Shown piece after piece: positions 24,978-33,098 of a stretch of 58,978 bases of DNA (its first letter is position 1; every line of letters starts with the position of its first letter). Position numbers and translations under genes: made by a program. Under the pieces are notes generated by a model. That model was not told where the DNA came from. It saw only the letters and a list, made by a program, of their open reading frames with translations, and did no database searches. Origin of the DNA: Clostridiales bacterium (GTDB taxonomy: Bacteria; Bacillota; Clostridia; Oscillospirales; Oscillospiraceae). The stretch covers positions 1-58,978 of the forward strand of contig JAJUGN010000008.1 in NCBI GenBank assembly GCA_029265975.1. Direction: 5' to 3'.

Positions 24978-25649
24978 TCAGCTCATATAGTCTCCGTTGT
25001 AGCTCACGAGCACCGCGCTCCTGACTCCGCCCGCCTCGGCGATTTTATTTACGAAACGGGTGTCGTCCTTCTTAAGGCGAACCTCTATATTAAGCTCGGT
25101 GCCCGATTTCGAGACGGATTTGCTCTTGACCGAGCTCTTTCCGCAGCTTTCGGAAACAATTTTTTTCACATCGTTCTCCGCCTCCTCATTTTCGCAGCTC
25201 ACGACGAGAATGTATGGCGCTCCGCCGTCTTTGCGGTTAACGAAGACGATCAGCATCACGGCGATGATAACGCTGCCGAATACCGCGAGAGGTATCATGC
25301 CGGCGGCCAGCACTATTCCCGCCGCAATGGACCAGAACAGGAAAGCTATGTCAAGCGGCTCCTTGATAGCGGTCCTGAACCGGACTATGGAAAGCGCGCC
25401 GACCATGCCGAGCGAGAGGACCACGTTGCTTGTCACGGCCAGTATCACGAGCGAAGAGATCATCGTAAGGGCTATAAGCGTCACGCCGAAGCCCGAGGAG
25501 TACATAACGCCGCTGAAGGTCTTTTTGTAGACGATGAAAATAAGCATCCCTACGGCGAAGGCCATAGCCATTATTATGACCATGTCCGCAAGCGACACGG
25601 CGGTTATATTTTTAAGAAAATCAGATTTGAAAATATCATTGAAGCTCAT
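24978..25649 (-). CDS. DUF4956 membrane protein
   Basis: 223 residues. About four transmembrane helices in the first 125 residues (LGMVGALSIVRFRTAIKEPLD is the family hallmark) are followed by a soluble C-terminal domain of about 80 residues. AAGGAAGGA precedes the ATG. It is the middle gene of VTC-DUF4956-CotH, an arrangement I recognise as recurrent in Clostridia; it may form a complex with the VTC-domain protein, but no activity is established. Confidence 0.82.
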   Translation of the reverse strand: MSFNDIFKSDFLKNITAVSLADMVIIMAMAFAVGMLIFIVYKKTFSGVMYSSGFGVTLIALTMISSLVILAVTSNVVLSLGMVGALSIVRFRTAIKEPLDIAFLFWSIAAGIVLAAGMIPLAVFGSVIIAVMLIVFVNRKDGGAPYILVVSCENEEAENDVKKIVSESCGKSSVKSKSVSKSGTELNIEVRLKKDDTRFVNKIAEAGGVRSAVLVSYNGDYMS

Positions 25650-25699
25650 TTTTTAAGTTCCTTCCTTACATAGTTTTTTACGGTAAAATATCAGGCATA

Positions 25700-26371
25700 C
25701 TATCCGTACATGCGGCAGGCTGCGTATTTGGAGAAGGCCTCGTCCCTGCGCCCCTTAAGCTGCACCATATTGAATATAAGCTCCGGCAGAAATTCGTCGT
25801 ATTTGATTTCAAGGAGTATTATGTCGCCAGTTTTCACGGTTGCAAGCTCCGGATTGAAAAAGTCAAGGCACTTCAGCCCCGTGCGTATTTCCCTGTCTAT
25901 CGTCACGCGCACGTTCCCGGGTGCGTAAACGTAGGGCTCGCGGATGTAATCCACGATCACCTTCGGGCGCAGAAGCTCGAACTCCATTTTGATGGCGAGC
26001 TCCCTTACAAGCTTGCGCCCGTCGTCCTTCATCCACTCGGTGTCGCCCGCAAGTATTCGTTCCACCTCATCTCTCCTCAGAATGACGCCGGTTTTTTCGC
26101 TCAGCCCGCAGGCCTTATACTTTTTTTCGAGGCATATATAGCCCGGATCGAAATTGTAGTAGCGTATTCTGAACTTTTCGCGCTCGTTCACGCCGTCTAT
26201 TTTCTGCCTTAGGGCCTTGTCGTTGTAATTATCGAAGTACAGGCTCCTTATTTCGTATTCGCCTCTTTCGCCGGTGTGCGCATCGCTGGACATCACCGCC
26301 TGCAGCCTTGAGCGGAGCGTGAGATAGTCCGAGTAGCTGATCCTGTGCTTTAATTCATGCCTGAAACACAT
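25700..26371 (-). CDS. VTC-domain (polyphosphate polymerase-like) protein
   Basis: 223 residues. A single VTC-type tunnel domain with the expected basic and acidic strand motifs: RHELKH near residue 4, SLYFDN near 48, KFRIRYY near 66, LEKKYK near 80, and LLEIKYDEFLP near 190. In yeast VTC4 this domain makes polyphosphate from ATP inside a basic tunnel; bacterial homologues are presumed similar. GGGAGG lies 8 bases before the ATG. First gene of the operon and divergent from the two-component system, which likely regulates it. Confidence 0.83.
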   Translation of the reverse strand: MCFRHELKHRISYSDYLTLRSRLQAVMSSDAHTGERGEYEIRSLYFDNYNDKALRQKIDGVNEREKFRIRYYNFDPGYICLEKKYKACGLSEKTGVILRRDEVERILAGDTEWMKDDGRKLVRELAIKMEFELLRPKVIVDYIREPYVYAPGNVRVTIDREIRTGLKCLDFFNPELATVKTGDIILLEIKYDEFLPELIFNMVQLKGRRDEAFSKYAACRMYG

Positions 26372-26450
26372 ATTGTATCGCCTCCCTTGTGTCTTGAGCC
26401 GGAGTATAATCTCCGCGTCTTTAAAATTCCTTGAAGAAATATGAAAACTT

Positions 26451-26483
26451 GTTCAATAAAAGTTCAAGCTTTTGTATTATAAT
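26451..26483 (+). promoter_or_regulatory. Response-regulator-type direct repeat and -10 element
   Basis: GTTCAA at 26451-26456 and 26462-26467 are 11 bp apart, the spacing used by OmpR-family dimers. TATAAT follows at 26478-26483, so the repeats overlap the -35 position of the regulator's own promoter. The same intergenic region must drive the divergent VTC operon; GGAG-TATAAT-CTCC at 26401-26414 holds a minus-strand -10-like TATACT. Confidence 0.5.
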
Positions 26484-26505
26484 TGAGAGCGTAAGGGGTG
26501 ACGGT

Positions 26506-27183
26506 ATGCGCATACTTATAGTTGAAGATGAAAAGGGACTTAACGAGGCGCTGAAGGCTATACTCGAAAAAAGCGGCTATGTGACGGACTCCGCATATAA
26601 CGGGACTGACGGGCTGGATTTTGCGCTCTCCGGCATATATGATCTTATAATACTGGACATAATGCTGCCCAAAATAAGCGGGCTTGCGATACTCGGGGAG
26701 CTGCGGCAGAGCGGCGTTTCGACTCCGGTCCTGCTCCTGACCGCGAAATCGGAGGTGGAGGATAAAATAAAGGGGCTCGACACGGGCGCCGACGACTATC
26801 TGACTAAGCCTTTCGACACAGGGGAGCTTTTGGCCCGCGTCCGTGCGCTGACGCGCCGGAAGGGCGAGATAATGGACGACGAGCTGCGCTACGGCGATCT
26901 TTGCCTCAGGCGAAGCACGCAGGAGCTCTCAAGAGGCTCCTCCTCTATCAGGCTCGGCTTTAAGGAGTTCCAGCTCCTCGAGATACTTATAATGAACAAA
27001 AACCAGATAGTGCTGAAGGACACGCTCTGCGAAAAGGTCTGGGGACCGGAGGACGGCAGCGAATACAACAACGTAGAGGTCTACATCTCCTTCCTCCGCA
27101 AGAAGCTCTCCCACCTTCATTCCGAGGTGACCATAAAATCCGCACGCAATCTCGGCTACACGATGGAGGGCGGGGAGAAATGA
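26506..27183 (+). CDS. OmpR-family response regulator
   Basis: 225 residues from the ATG at 26506 (AGGGG 7 bases upstream). The receiver domain has the acidic pair in VEDE, phospho-acceptor Asp51 in LILDIMLPK, and the conserved Lys in LTKPFD near 101. A winged-helix DNA-binding domain follows (about 130-225). It overlaps the histidine kinase start by 4 bases (ATGA), indicating coupled translation. It probably controls itself and the divergent VTC/DUF4956/CotH operon. Confidence 0.92.
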   Translation: MRILIVEDEKGLNEALKAILEKSGYVTDSAYNGTDGLDFALSGIYDLIILDIMLPKISGLAILGELRQSGVSTPVLLLTAKSEVEDKIKGLDTGADDYLTKPFDTGELLARVRALTRRKGEIMDDELRYGDLCLRRSTQELSRGSSSIRLGFKEFQLLEILIMNKNQIVLKDTLCEKVWGPEDGSEYNNVEVYISFLRKKLSHLHSEVTIKSARNLGYTMEGGEK

Positions 27184-28439
27184 TAAAGGCCCTCAGACGG
27201 CGCTTCGTCATCACCACCATGGGTGTTCTGGTCATGCTTTATTCGCTCATGTTCGTGTTTCTTAACGTGACCTTCACTCAGACGGAGATACAGCGGAGCT
27301 ACTCGCTCATGCAGCGCGCGGCGCTTCAGGACGCCCCGCCCAGGGAACGCCCCGATTCGGGCCATTTCGTGTACAGGCCGTCGCCCGACGGCTCCTTCTC
27401 AGTATCCTTCAGCCAGCTTTACACGATAAAGCTGGACTCCTCAGGAAACATAATCAAAGCGACCTCCGCTTCCGGAGAAGATCTCTCCGAAGACACGGAG
27501 CTCAAAAAACTTGTCTCGAGCGCCCTTGCTCAAGGCGGAAGGCAGGGCAAAACAGGATCTTACCGTTATCTTATCGAGCCGCGACCCTACGGCAGCGTGC
27601 TTGTTATAGCCGACACCCACCTCGAGGATTCGGCCTCCGGACGCCTTGTCCGCTCAACGCTTATAATAGGCTCCGCAGGGCTTGTGCTCCTCTTTCTTGC
27701 AAGCATTTACCTTTCCCGTTTTGTTACAAGACCTGCCGAGCAGGCCTTCGACAGGCAGCGCCGCTTCATATCCGACGCAAGCCATGAGCTGAAAACGCCG
27801 CTTTCGGTGATTACCGTCAACGCGGACCTCCTGTCCTCCGAAATCGGACATAACAAGTGGCTTGGGTATATAAAATCAGAGGCGGGCAGGATGGACAGGC
27901 TGATACGCCAGCTCCTTGACCTTGCCCGTCTGGACGACGCTTCAAGACCGCGCAAAACGTCTGTTTTCAGCCTTTCCGATGCGCTTTACGAGGCTGTTCT
28001 GCCCTTTGAGAGCACCGCTTATGAGCGCGGAATAGCTTTTGAGATCGAAATCGCCGAGGGTTGCCACATAAACGGCGAAAGCGACGGCATAAAGCAGCTC
28101 GCGGCAATACTTCTTGACAACGCCTTCAAGCATACGCCTTCCTCCGGCACGGTTTCCGTAAAGCTCAAGCCGCGTGACAGCCGCATAATTTTCGAGGTAT
28201 TCAACACCGGCGACGGCATAAGCCCGGAGGACCTTCCTCACGTTTTCGAGCGCTTCTATATGGGCGACAAATCCCGTACCGGAGGCGGCGGCTACGGGCT
28301 TGGGCTTTCGATAGCGCAGTCCATCGTCTCAGCCCACGGCGGCTCCATAAAAGCGGAGAGCGAATCGGGCAAATGGGCGCGCTTCACGGTCACGCTCCCT
28401 TATGACACCGGCCGAATCAACTTCGTTACCGCGCTTTAA
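27180..28439 (+). CDS. Sensor histidine kinase
   Basis: 419 residues. Transmembrane helix about 10-30, an extracellular sensor of about 120 residues, a second helix about 157-178, no clear HAMP, then HisKA with His202 in SDASHELKTPLS and a HATPase domain (NAFKHTPSSGTV, GDGISPEDLPHVFERFYMGD, GGYGLGLSIAQSI). Partner of the preceding regulator. The input signal is unknown; the neighbouring genes suggest envelope or phosphate/polyphosphate status. Confidence 0.92.
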   Translation: MIKALRRRFVITTMGVLVMLYSLMFVFLNVTFTQTEIQRSYSLMQRAALQDAPPRERPDSGHFVYRPSPDGSFSVSFSQLYTIKLDSSGNIIKATSASGEDLSEDTELKKLVSSALAQGGRQGKTGSYRYLIEPRPYGSVLVIADTHLEDSASGRLVRSTLIIGSAGLVLLFLASIYLSRFVTRPAEQAFDRQRRFISDASHELKTPLSVITVNADLLSSEIGHNKWLGYIKSEAGRMDRLIRQLLDLARLDDASRPRKTSVFSLSDALYEAVLPFESTAYERGIAFEIEIAEGCHINGESDGIKQLAAILLDNAFKHTPSSGTVSVKLKPRDSRIIFEVFNTGDGISPEDLPHVFERFYMGDKSRTGGGGYGLGLSIAQSIVSAHGGSIKAESESGKWARFTVTLPYDTGRINFVTAL

Positions 28440-28469
28440 AAAGCTTTTCATTATATGCTCCTTCCAAAA

Positions 28470-28505
28470 GCATGAGCCTTCCGCAAATAGGCGGAAGGCT
28501 CATGC
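28470..28505 (+). terminator. Terminator-like hairpin after the histidine kinase gene
   Basis: GCATGAGCCTTCCGC (28470-28484) pairs over 15 bp with 28491-28505 and is followed by a weak GTTTC tail. It stands just before the repeat element region, in a convergent gap. Confidence 0.7.
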
Positions 28506-28521
28506 GTTTCATGGAAAAAAA

Positions 28522-28766
28522 GACCGGCGGAAGCTGCTCCGCCGGTCACGGATTGTCAAAAAACTTGTTTACGGCAAAAAGCTTCGCAGAATTTCCGCCG
28601 CGAATGGGGAAACAAAGTCAAATCTGTCATTTCCGGCGGCGTGTACGTCGGAAATGACACCTCTCATGACGGGCGCGGCAGAGCGGCCGTCATTAAACCC
28701 CCTTGACAAAAAAGCCCAAAGGGCTTTTTTGACAGTCTCAGACCGGCGAAAGCTATTCCGCCGGTC
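28522..28766 (-). repeat. Dispersed hairpin element copy B with matched flanking hairpins
   Basis: The element (28548-28740, about 193 bp) is inverted relative to the other copies; all four internal hairpin regions are present. It is bracketed exactly by two 26-nt hairpins, 28522-28547 and 28741-28766, which start GACCGGCG and end CCGCCGGTC and are identical at 23 of 26 positions. It sits between two convergent genes and disrupts nothing. Confidence 0.88.
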
Positions 28767-28786
28767 AAAACACTCGTCGTTTGATT

Positions 28787-30067
28787 TTACTGTATCACTC
28801 TGCTGTGCCGCGCAAGCGGGATTCTCTCCCTGTCCGCAAAGGTGTGCCGTATAGGCTCCCAGGTGACGTTTTTGAAAAGCGCCGCTATCGCGATCGGCAT
28901 GTAAGTGAACATGAATACCGGGAAGGTGAAAAGGTAAAGTATCTTCTTGGGACTGCTGCAGTATATGTTCTTCCACTCGGTTATCACAGTGATGGTTCCG
29001 AAGAACAGAAGAGAAATGTATATGTTCCTGAAGGCCGACCAGACTTCGAGAAGGGATATTGCCGCAATCAGAGATTTTCCCGTAAGCGCTCCGTAAAGGA
29101 AAGCTCCGCAGTTCATAAAAATTGATGCGACTGTAAGTATTGAGGCGGGGGCGATGGTCGAGAACATATCGTAGCATTTGAAGCCGTTTTTGCGGAACAT
29201 GCCCTTTATAAGCCCTGCACCGTAATTGTAAATCACCTGGTAGAAGCCCTTGGTCCAGCGCATTCTCTGCTTCCATGAAACGCCGAAGGTGACCGGCTGC
29301 TCGTCGTAGACGACGGCCTTTTCGCAGTAGCCTATGACTTCTCCTTCTATTACCTTGTCAACAGTGAATTCTATATCCTCGGTGAGAAGGCTGTACTTCC
29401 AGCCGTCGTCCTTCTCGATTATCTCGCTTGAAACGAGAAAACCGGTTCCGGATATCGCGCAGCTCGTATTGCATATCATCCTCGCGCCGTTGAGGTACTT
29501 GGACTCCCTGATGTACCAGAGGCCGTAGCCCGCCGATATCCAGTTCGAGCCGAAGTTCTTGGAATTCCTGTAGCTTGTCACAACGCGGTAGCCTTTGTCG
29601 AAAACCTTGTTGATCTCGCTTACATAATTTTCGTCGAGCAGGTTGTCTGCGTCGAAGACCATATAGCCCTCGTAATTTCTGATTCCGCAGGTATTTTTTA
29701 TATAATCAAATACATAGTTGAGAGCGTAGCCCTTGCCTACCTTCTGCTTGTTGAACCTTTCGAGCACAAAGTTCGCTCCGTGCTCCCTCGCTATTTTTGC
29801 GGTATCGTCGGTGCAGTTGTCGGCGACGACATAGATGTCTACAAGCTCCGCCGGATAGTTCTGGGCCTTGATGCTGTCTATCAGCCCGCCTATGACGAGA
29901 TTTTCGTTTCTTGCCGCGATTACGACTGCGTATTTGTGGAGTTTTTCGGCGGAAAGCTCCGGCATTTTCTTGAAGAACCGGACCAGAACGTAAATGTACT
30001 GGTACGCGTAGATCAGGAAAAACAGGAAAAATATCGCCAGATTAAATTGTTTGATCCATAATAGCAT
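28787..30067 (-). CDS. Membrane glycosyltransferase family 2 (processive type)
   Basis: 426 residues from the ATG at 30067 (AGAGG 8 bases upstream; the GTG at 30088 is unlikely). An N-terminal helix is followed by a GT-A domain (VADNCTDDTAKIA; DAD in VFDADNLLDENY; TEDIEF as acceptor-site Asp; QRMRW near 260), then three to four C-terminal helices. The QxxRW motif marks processive synthases that extrude polysaccharide (cellulose, hyaluronan, poly-GlcNAc type). The product is unknown. It faces the two-component system convergently, with repeat copy B between them. Confidence 0.85.
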   Translation of the reverse strand: MLLWIKQFNLAIFFLFFLIYAYQYIYVLVRFFKKMPELSAEKLHKYAVVIAARNENLVIGGLIDSIKAQNYPAELVDIYVVADNCTDDTAKIAREHGANFVLERFNKQKVGKGYALNYVFDYIKNTCGIRNYEGYMVFDADNLLDENYVSEINKVFDKGYRVVTSYRNSKNFGSNWISAGYGLWYIRESKYLNGARMICNTSCAISGTGFLVSSEIIEKDDGWKYSLLTEDIEFTVDKVIEGEVIGYCEKAVVYDEQPVTFGVSWKQRMRWTKGFYQVIYNYGAGLIKGMFRKNGFKCYDMFSTIAPASILTVASIFMNCGAFLYGALTGKSLIAAISLLEVWSAFRNIYISLLFFGTITVITEWKNIYCSSPKKILYLFTFPVFMFTYMPIAIAALFKNVTWEPIRHTFADRERIPLARHSRVIQ

Positions 30068-30500
30068 TTCAATACCTCTTAATCGCACCCGTTTAATTCA
30101 TCACACCGAATGTAGTATAGTACAGTCGGGGCATAATTTCAACATAAATATTAAGTTTTTATTAAATTATTTTCGCAATGATCCAAAACTCTGTTAACAG
30201 TTATTGCAGATTTCGGCGCTCATTTTTAATATACGGTTTTTGCGGCAAAAGTATTTGCGGAAATTATATTGTTTTAACATCCTCCGCTTTCATAATGATA
30301 ACATTAATTTCGGAGCAATTGTTACAAAAATATTAATAAATTTAAAATATTTACTTTCCAAAATGGCCCAAAAAAGCGCAAAAAAGCGCCTTTTCAGCCA
30401 ATTTAATGTAATTTCCACAGACTGCAGGGGCGTTTATTGTTTATTATTCCGCCTCTCCCCGGAAGGATTCCTTATTGCAAGGAACAGCGCATGAAATAAT
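30068..30500. other. AT-rich intergenic stretch
   Basis: Upstream of the glycosyltransferase gene (minus strand), so it must hold its promoter. A plus-strand frame of 96 codons (30204-30494) lacks a ribosome site and protein-like composition. No RNA motif recognised. Confidence 0.45.
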
Positions 30501-30540
30501 AGAAAAGCGCACGGGGAGGGGGGAACCCGTGCGCTTTTCT
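30501..30540 (-). terminator. Terminator of the bacteriohemerythrin gene
   Basis: AGAAAAGCGCACGGG (30501-30515) pairs perfectly over 15 bp with 30526-30540. On the minus strand it ends in TTTTCTATTATTT, a strong intrinsic terminator for the hemerythrin gene. Confidence 0.85.
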
Positions 30541-30593
30541 AAAGAAGGATTCAAAATGCAGGCTTGCCGCCGCTTAAAGAATTAACTGTGTTT

Positions 30594-30980
30594 TTATATG
30601 TAATCCTTAAGCTGCTTGTCTTCTTTCATAATGTGTTCAACAAGCCATGAAGATATCGTGTTGTTAACGCTTATTACCGTAGCGGTTTTCATTCCCGAGG
30701 CGGCAAGGTCGCTTTTAAGCTTGGCGACCTGCTTGGCGAAGTCCGTATGCTTAGCCTTGTGCTGCATAAACTTGGGATAATTGATCTTCTGCTGCAGCCT
30801 TTCCTCGTCTGCGAAGTGCTTTACCGTGTATGAGGCGAGAAAGTCGAGAGTCTTTGATATTTCCGCGGCAGCCTTGCCCTGAGAACAGGCGGCGTAAAGC
30901 TCGTCTATCTTATCGCATAACTCCTTGTGCTGCTTATCTATTTCCGGTATTCCTATCGAAAAGTTGTCTTTCCAGGTCAT
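30594..30980 (-). CDS. Bacteriohemerythrin
   Basis: 128 residues, a stand-alone hemerythrin. The di-iron ligands are visible in order: His18, His55, Glu59, His74, His78, His116 and Asp121 (motifs KQHKEL, KHFADEE, HKAKH, EHIMKED). It binds O2 reversibly; in an anaerobe it is likely used for oxygen scavenging or sensing. GGAGG lies 7 to 8 bases before the ATG. It is monocistronic with its own terminator. Confidence 0.93.
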   Translation of the reverse strand: MTWKDNFSIGIPEIDKQHKELCDKIDELYAACSQGKAAAEISKTLDFLASYTVKHFADEERLQQKINYPKFMQHKAKHTDFAKQVAKLKSDLAASGMKTATVISVNNTISSWLVEHIMKEDKQLKDYI

Positions 30981-31111
30981 GTCGCATCCTCCGCTCGTAT
31001 TTTTTCGCTTTTAACATATATCGGCCGGAGTCTGGAATTGTTTAGGGCGACAGTAAATTTTTTTAAGCATTATTGCTTTTCATCGTTCCTTAACCTGCCC
31101 ATTCGCAATTA

Positions 31112-31138
31112 TTCGGGGAGCCATGGCAGCTCCCCGAA
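31112..31138 (-). terminator. Terminator of the LysM-CAP gene
   Basis: TTCGGGGAGC (31112-31121) pairs with GCTCCCCGAA (31129-31138), followed on the minus strand by TAATTG. It lies directly after the stop codon. Confidence 0.7.
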
Positions 31139-31143
31139 AGCCT

Positions 31144-31770
31144 TCAGCTGCTTTTTATGAACATCTGTGTCCAATAGTAGGTGCCGTTTGCCTTTTTCGC
31201 CACTCCGACGCCGATCTGGTTGTAGGTTCTGCTCAGGATGTTGGATCGGTGTCCCGGGGAATTCATCCACGAGTTCATTACCTCTTCCGGGCTGCGCTGC
31301 CCGTAGGCTATGTTCTCGCCCGCCGCGGTGAAGCGTATCCCGAAATCCTCCATCATCCGGAACGGGGAACCGTAGGTCGGCGACTGGTGAGAGAAGTAGT
31401 TTTTGTCTATCATGTCCTGCGACTTGTATCTGGCGACTCTGCAAAGCTCCCAGTTGGCCGCCAGAGGCGAAAGCCCTGCGGCAGCCCTCTGCCTGTTGAC
31501 AAGCTCTATAACCTTCTGCTCGAGCGCTTTCACGTCGTCGATGCTCGGTATGCTTATTTTCTGTCCGGCGTAGATGCGCGAGGGGTCCTTTATCTGCGGG
31601 TTGGCTTTTATCAGCTCGCTCACGCCTATCTGGTATCTTACGGCTATCTTCCACATCGTGTCGCCGGGCTGCACGGTGTAGGTGCCGCTCTGAGCAAATG
31701 CGCGCGCCGGCAGCAGCAGCGCGGCCAGAATGAAGCAGGCCGCATATTTTCTTATTTTTGAAAGCTTCAT
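31144..31770 (-). CDS. Secreted LysM + CAP-domain protein (YkwD/SafA-like)
   Basis: 208 residues from the ATG at 31770, with GGAGG 11 bases upstream; the frame continues upstream into repeat copy C but that part is not coding. A signal peptide (about 1-27) is followed by a LysM domain (about 29-74; YTVQPGDTMWKIAVRY) that binds peptidoglycan and a CAP/SCP-like domain (about 85-208; VNRQRAAAGLSPL, GENIAYG, WMNSPGHRSNIL). Such proteins are common spore-coat or cortex-associated proteins in Clostridia; the CAP domain's activity is unknown. Confidence 0.87.
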   Translation of the reverse strand: MKLSKIRKYAACFILAALLLPARAFAQSGTYTVQPGDTMWKIAVRYQIGVSELIKANPQIKDPSRIYAGQKISIPSIDDVKALEQKVIELVNRQRAAAGLSPLAANWELCRVARYKSQDMIDKNYFSHQSPTYGSPFRMMEDFGIRFTAAGENIAYGQRSPEEVMNSWMNSPGHRSNILSRTYNQIGVGVAKKANGTYYWTQMFIKSS

Positions 31771-31857
31771 ATATTCGAAAATACCTCCGGTGCTATTATC
31801 TGCGCTTATATCCGTTAAAATTAACGGTATATGTATGAAGCTCTGCATCAAAATGGC

Positions 31858-32100
31858 TGGGTGACGGCATAAGCCGCCCCCGCAGCCTGTCAAAAAAGCC
31901 CAAAGGGCTTTTTTGAAAAGGTAGTTGCATGACGTCCGCTCTGCCGCGCCCGTCATGAGAGGTGTCATTTACGACGGACACGCCGCCGGAAATGACAGAT
32001 TTGTCTTTGTTTCCGTCATTCATGGCGGAAATTCTGCGAAGCTTTTTTGCTGTAAACAAGTTCTTCGACAAGCTGTGGGGGACGGCATAAGCCGCCCCCC
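31858..32100 (+). repeat. Dispersed hairpin element copy C with matched flanking hairpins
   Basis: The element proper is 31883-32075 (193 bp). The 25-nt sequences directly before (31858-31882) and after (32076-32100) are identical at 23 of 25 positions; each folds as CGGC-ATAA-GCCG within a G-run/C-run stem. The element begins CAGCCTGTC and ends GACAAGCTG, imperfect terminal inverted repeats. It lies between the LysM-CAP gene and the small basic protein gene. Confidence 0.88.
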
Positions 32101-32114
32101 GGAGCTTTAGTGGA

Positions 32115-32294
32115 TTACTGCGGAGGCGCGCCCCGCCCCTGGAAGCGAACCTCCGCCTTTCTTTTTTTGTGCCTCGCCTTTCCCTGAAGCTCGGGGACCG
32201 GCGCCTCCTCGTTTTTTTGAAAATGGTTTATTTTATTCGACTCCGTGCCGTGGGGCTCTCCGGGGTCCGGCCTTCTCATACCGGCCTTTGCCAT
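32115..32294 (-). CDS. Small basic conserved protein, translationally coupled to the HD-domain gene
   Basis: 59 residues. The ATG at 32294 overlaps the HD-domain gene's stop (TGATG), with AAGGAG upstream inside that gene. The sequence is hydrophilic and very basic: it starts MAKAGMRRPDPGEPHGTESN and continues with HFQKNEEAPVPELQGKAR. It resembles small conserved proteins of spore-forming Clostridia that share a PELQGKA-type segment; a spore role is a guess from memory. It is too short for a routine ORF cutoff. Repeat copy C begins just beyond it. Confidence 0.65.
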   Translation of the reverse strand: MAKAGMRRPDPGEPHGTESNKINHFQKNEEAPVPELQGKARHKKRKAEVRFQGRGAPPQ

Positions 32295-32935
32295 CAGACC
32301 TTCTCCTTTTCCTCACAAATCCTTAAAAACATCTCTATTTGCCGCGTTTCGGACTCCCTGTCCGCGCCGAGCCTCCCGAGCCTGTCCGCAAGGCAGAGCA
32401 GGGCGAGCTCGCGGAAGTCGCCCTTCCTCCTTATAGACTCCAGATCCAGCATATCCCTGCGCTTTGAGACGTAAAGCGCCTGCATGTGGTATCTCACAAG
32501 GTAAACCGTCCTGCCGATGAAGCCCTCGTCATCAGAAAATTCCCTGAGGAAGCGCTCCGCCAGCTTTGCACCCTCCCTGTCGTGGTCATAGGACTTTATT
32601 CTGCCGTCCCTCACGACGGAGGTCGACGGCTTTCCTATGTCGTGAAGCAGCGCGGCCCACATAAGAGCCCTCGGGTCTGAGCTCCTTGCTCTCAGCCCGG
32701 CGGCCTCGTCCACCACCATCAGCGTGTGGTTCCACACGTTTCCCTCCGGGTGGAAGCGCGGAGACTGCTCGGTTTTCCGGAGCTCCTTAAGCATCGAAAA
32801 AGGCGCCTTTTCAAAAGCGGGCTCATTTTCCATCTGCCTTAAATATTCCGACGGTTTCCCGTCGGCGGCGAGATGCCGGTCAAGGGCTTCAAAAAGCTCG
32901 TGCAGCGATTTTTTCAGTTCGTCTGTCGCTTTCAT
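32294..32935 (-). CDS. HD-domain phosphohydrolase
   Basis: 213 residues from the ATG at 32935 (GGGAG 6 bases upstream; the longer frame to 33070 has no start signal). Metal-binding HD signatures: His in VWNHTLMVVD (about 71), HD in LLHDIGKP (about 97), and a later RYHMQ near 148. The arrangement HPEGNVWNHT...LLHDIGKP resembles the HD domain of bacterial CCA-adding tRNA nucleotidyltransferases, here without the nucleotidyltransferase half. The substrate is unknown. Divergent from the gerA operon. Confidence 0.8.
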   Translation of the reverse strand: MKATDELKKSLHELFEALDRHLAADGKPSEYLRQMENEPAFEKAPFSMLKELRKTEQSPRFHPEGNVWNHTLMVVDEAAGLRARSSDPRALMWAALLHDIGKPSTSVVRDGRIKSYDHDREGAKLAERFLREFSDDEGFIGRTVYLVRYHMQALYVSKRRDMLDLESIRRKGDFRELALLCLADRLGRLGADRESETRQIEMFLRICEEKEKV

Positions 32936-33098
32936 ATTTTCTCCCGCTGGCAAAGTTTTTTTCATAAATAATTTTACCTGTTTAATGCATAATAAACAAG
33001 TATTAATTACCGGCTGCCTGCAGCGAGCTTTCGGCGGCTTTGGACTTGATGAGAAAAGCGCAGAAGCCATTTTCCGGAGGGAGCGGACAAGTCTGATT

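Noticed and set aside
30204-30494. 96-codon plus-strand ORF in the gap before the hemerythrin terminator
   Set aside because: AT-rich, no ribosome site, composition unlike a protein.
31771-31968. N-terminal 66-codon extension of the LysM-CAP gene
   Set aside because: Runs into repeat copy C; the start at 31770 gives a proper signal peptide and has GGAGG upstream.
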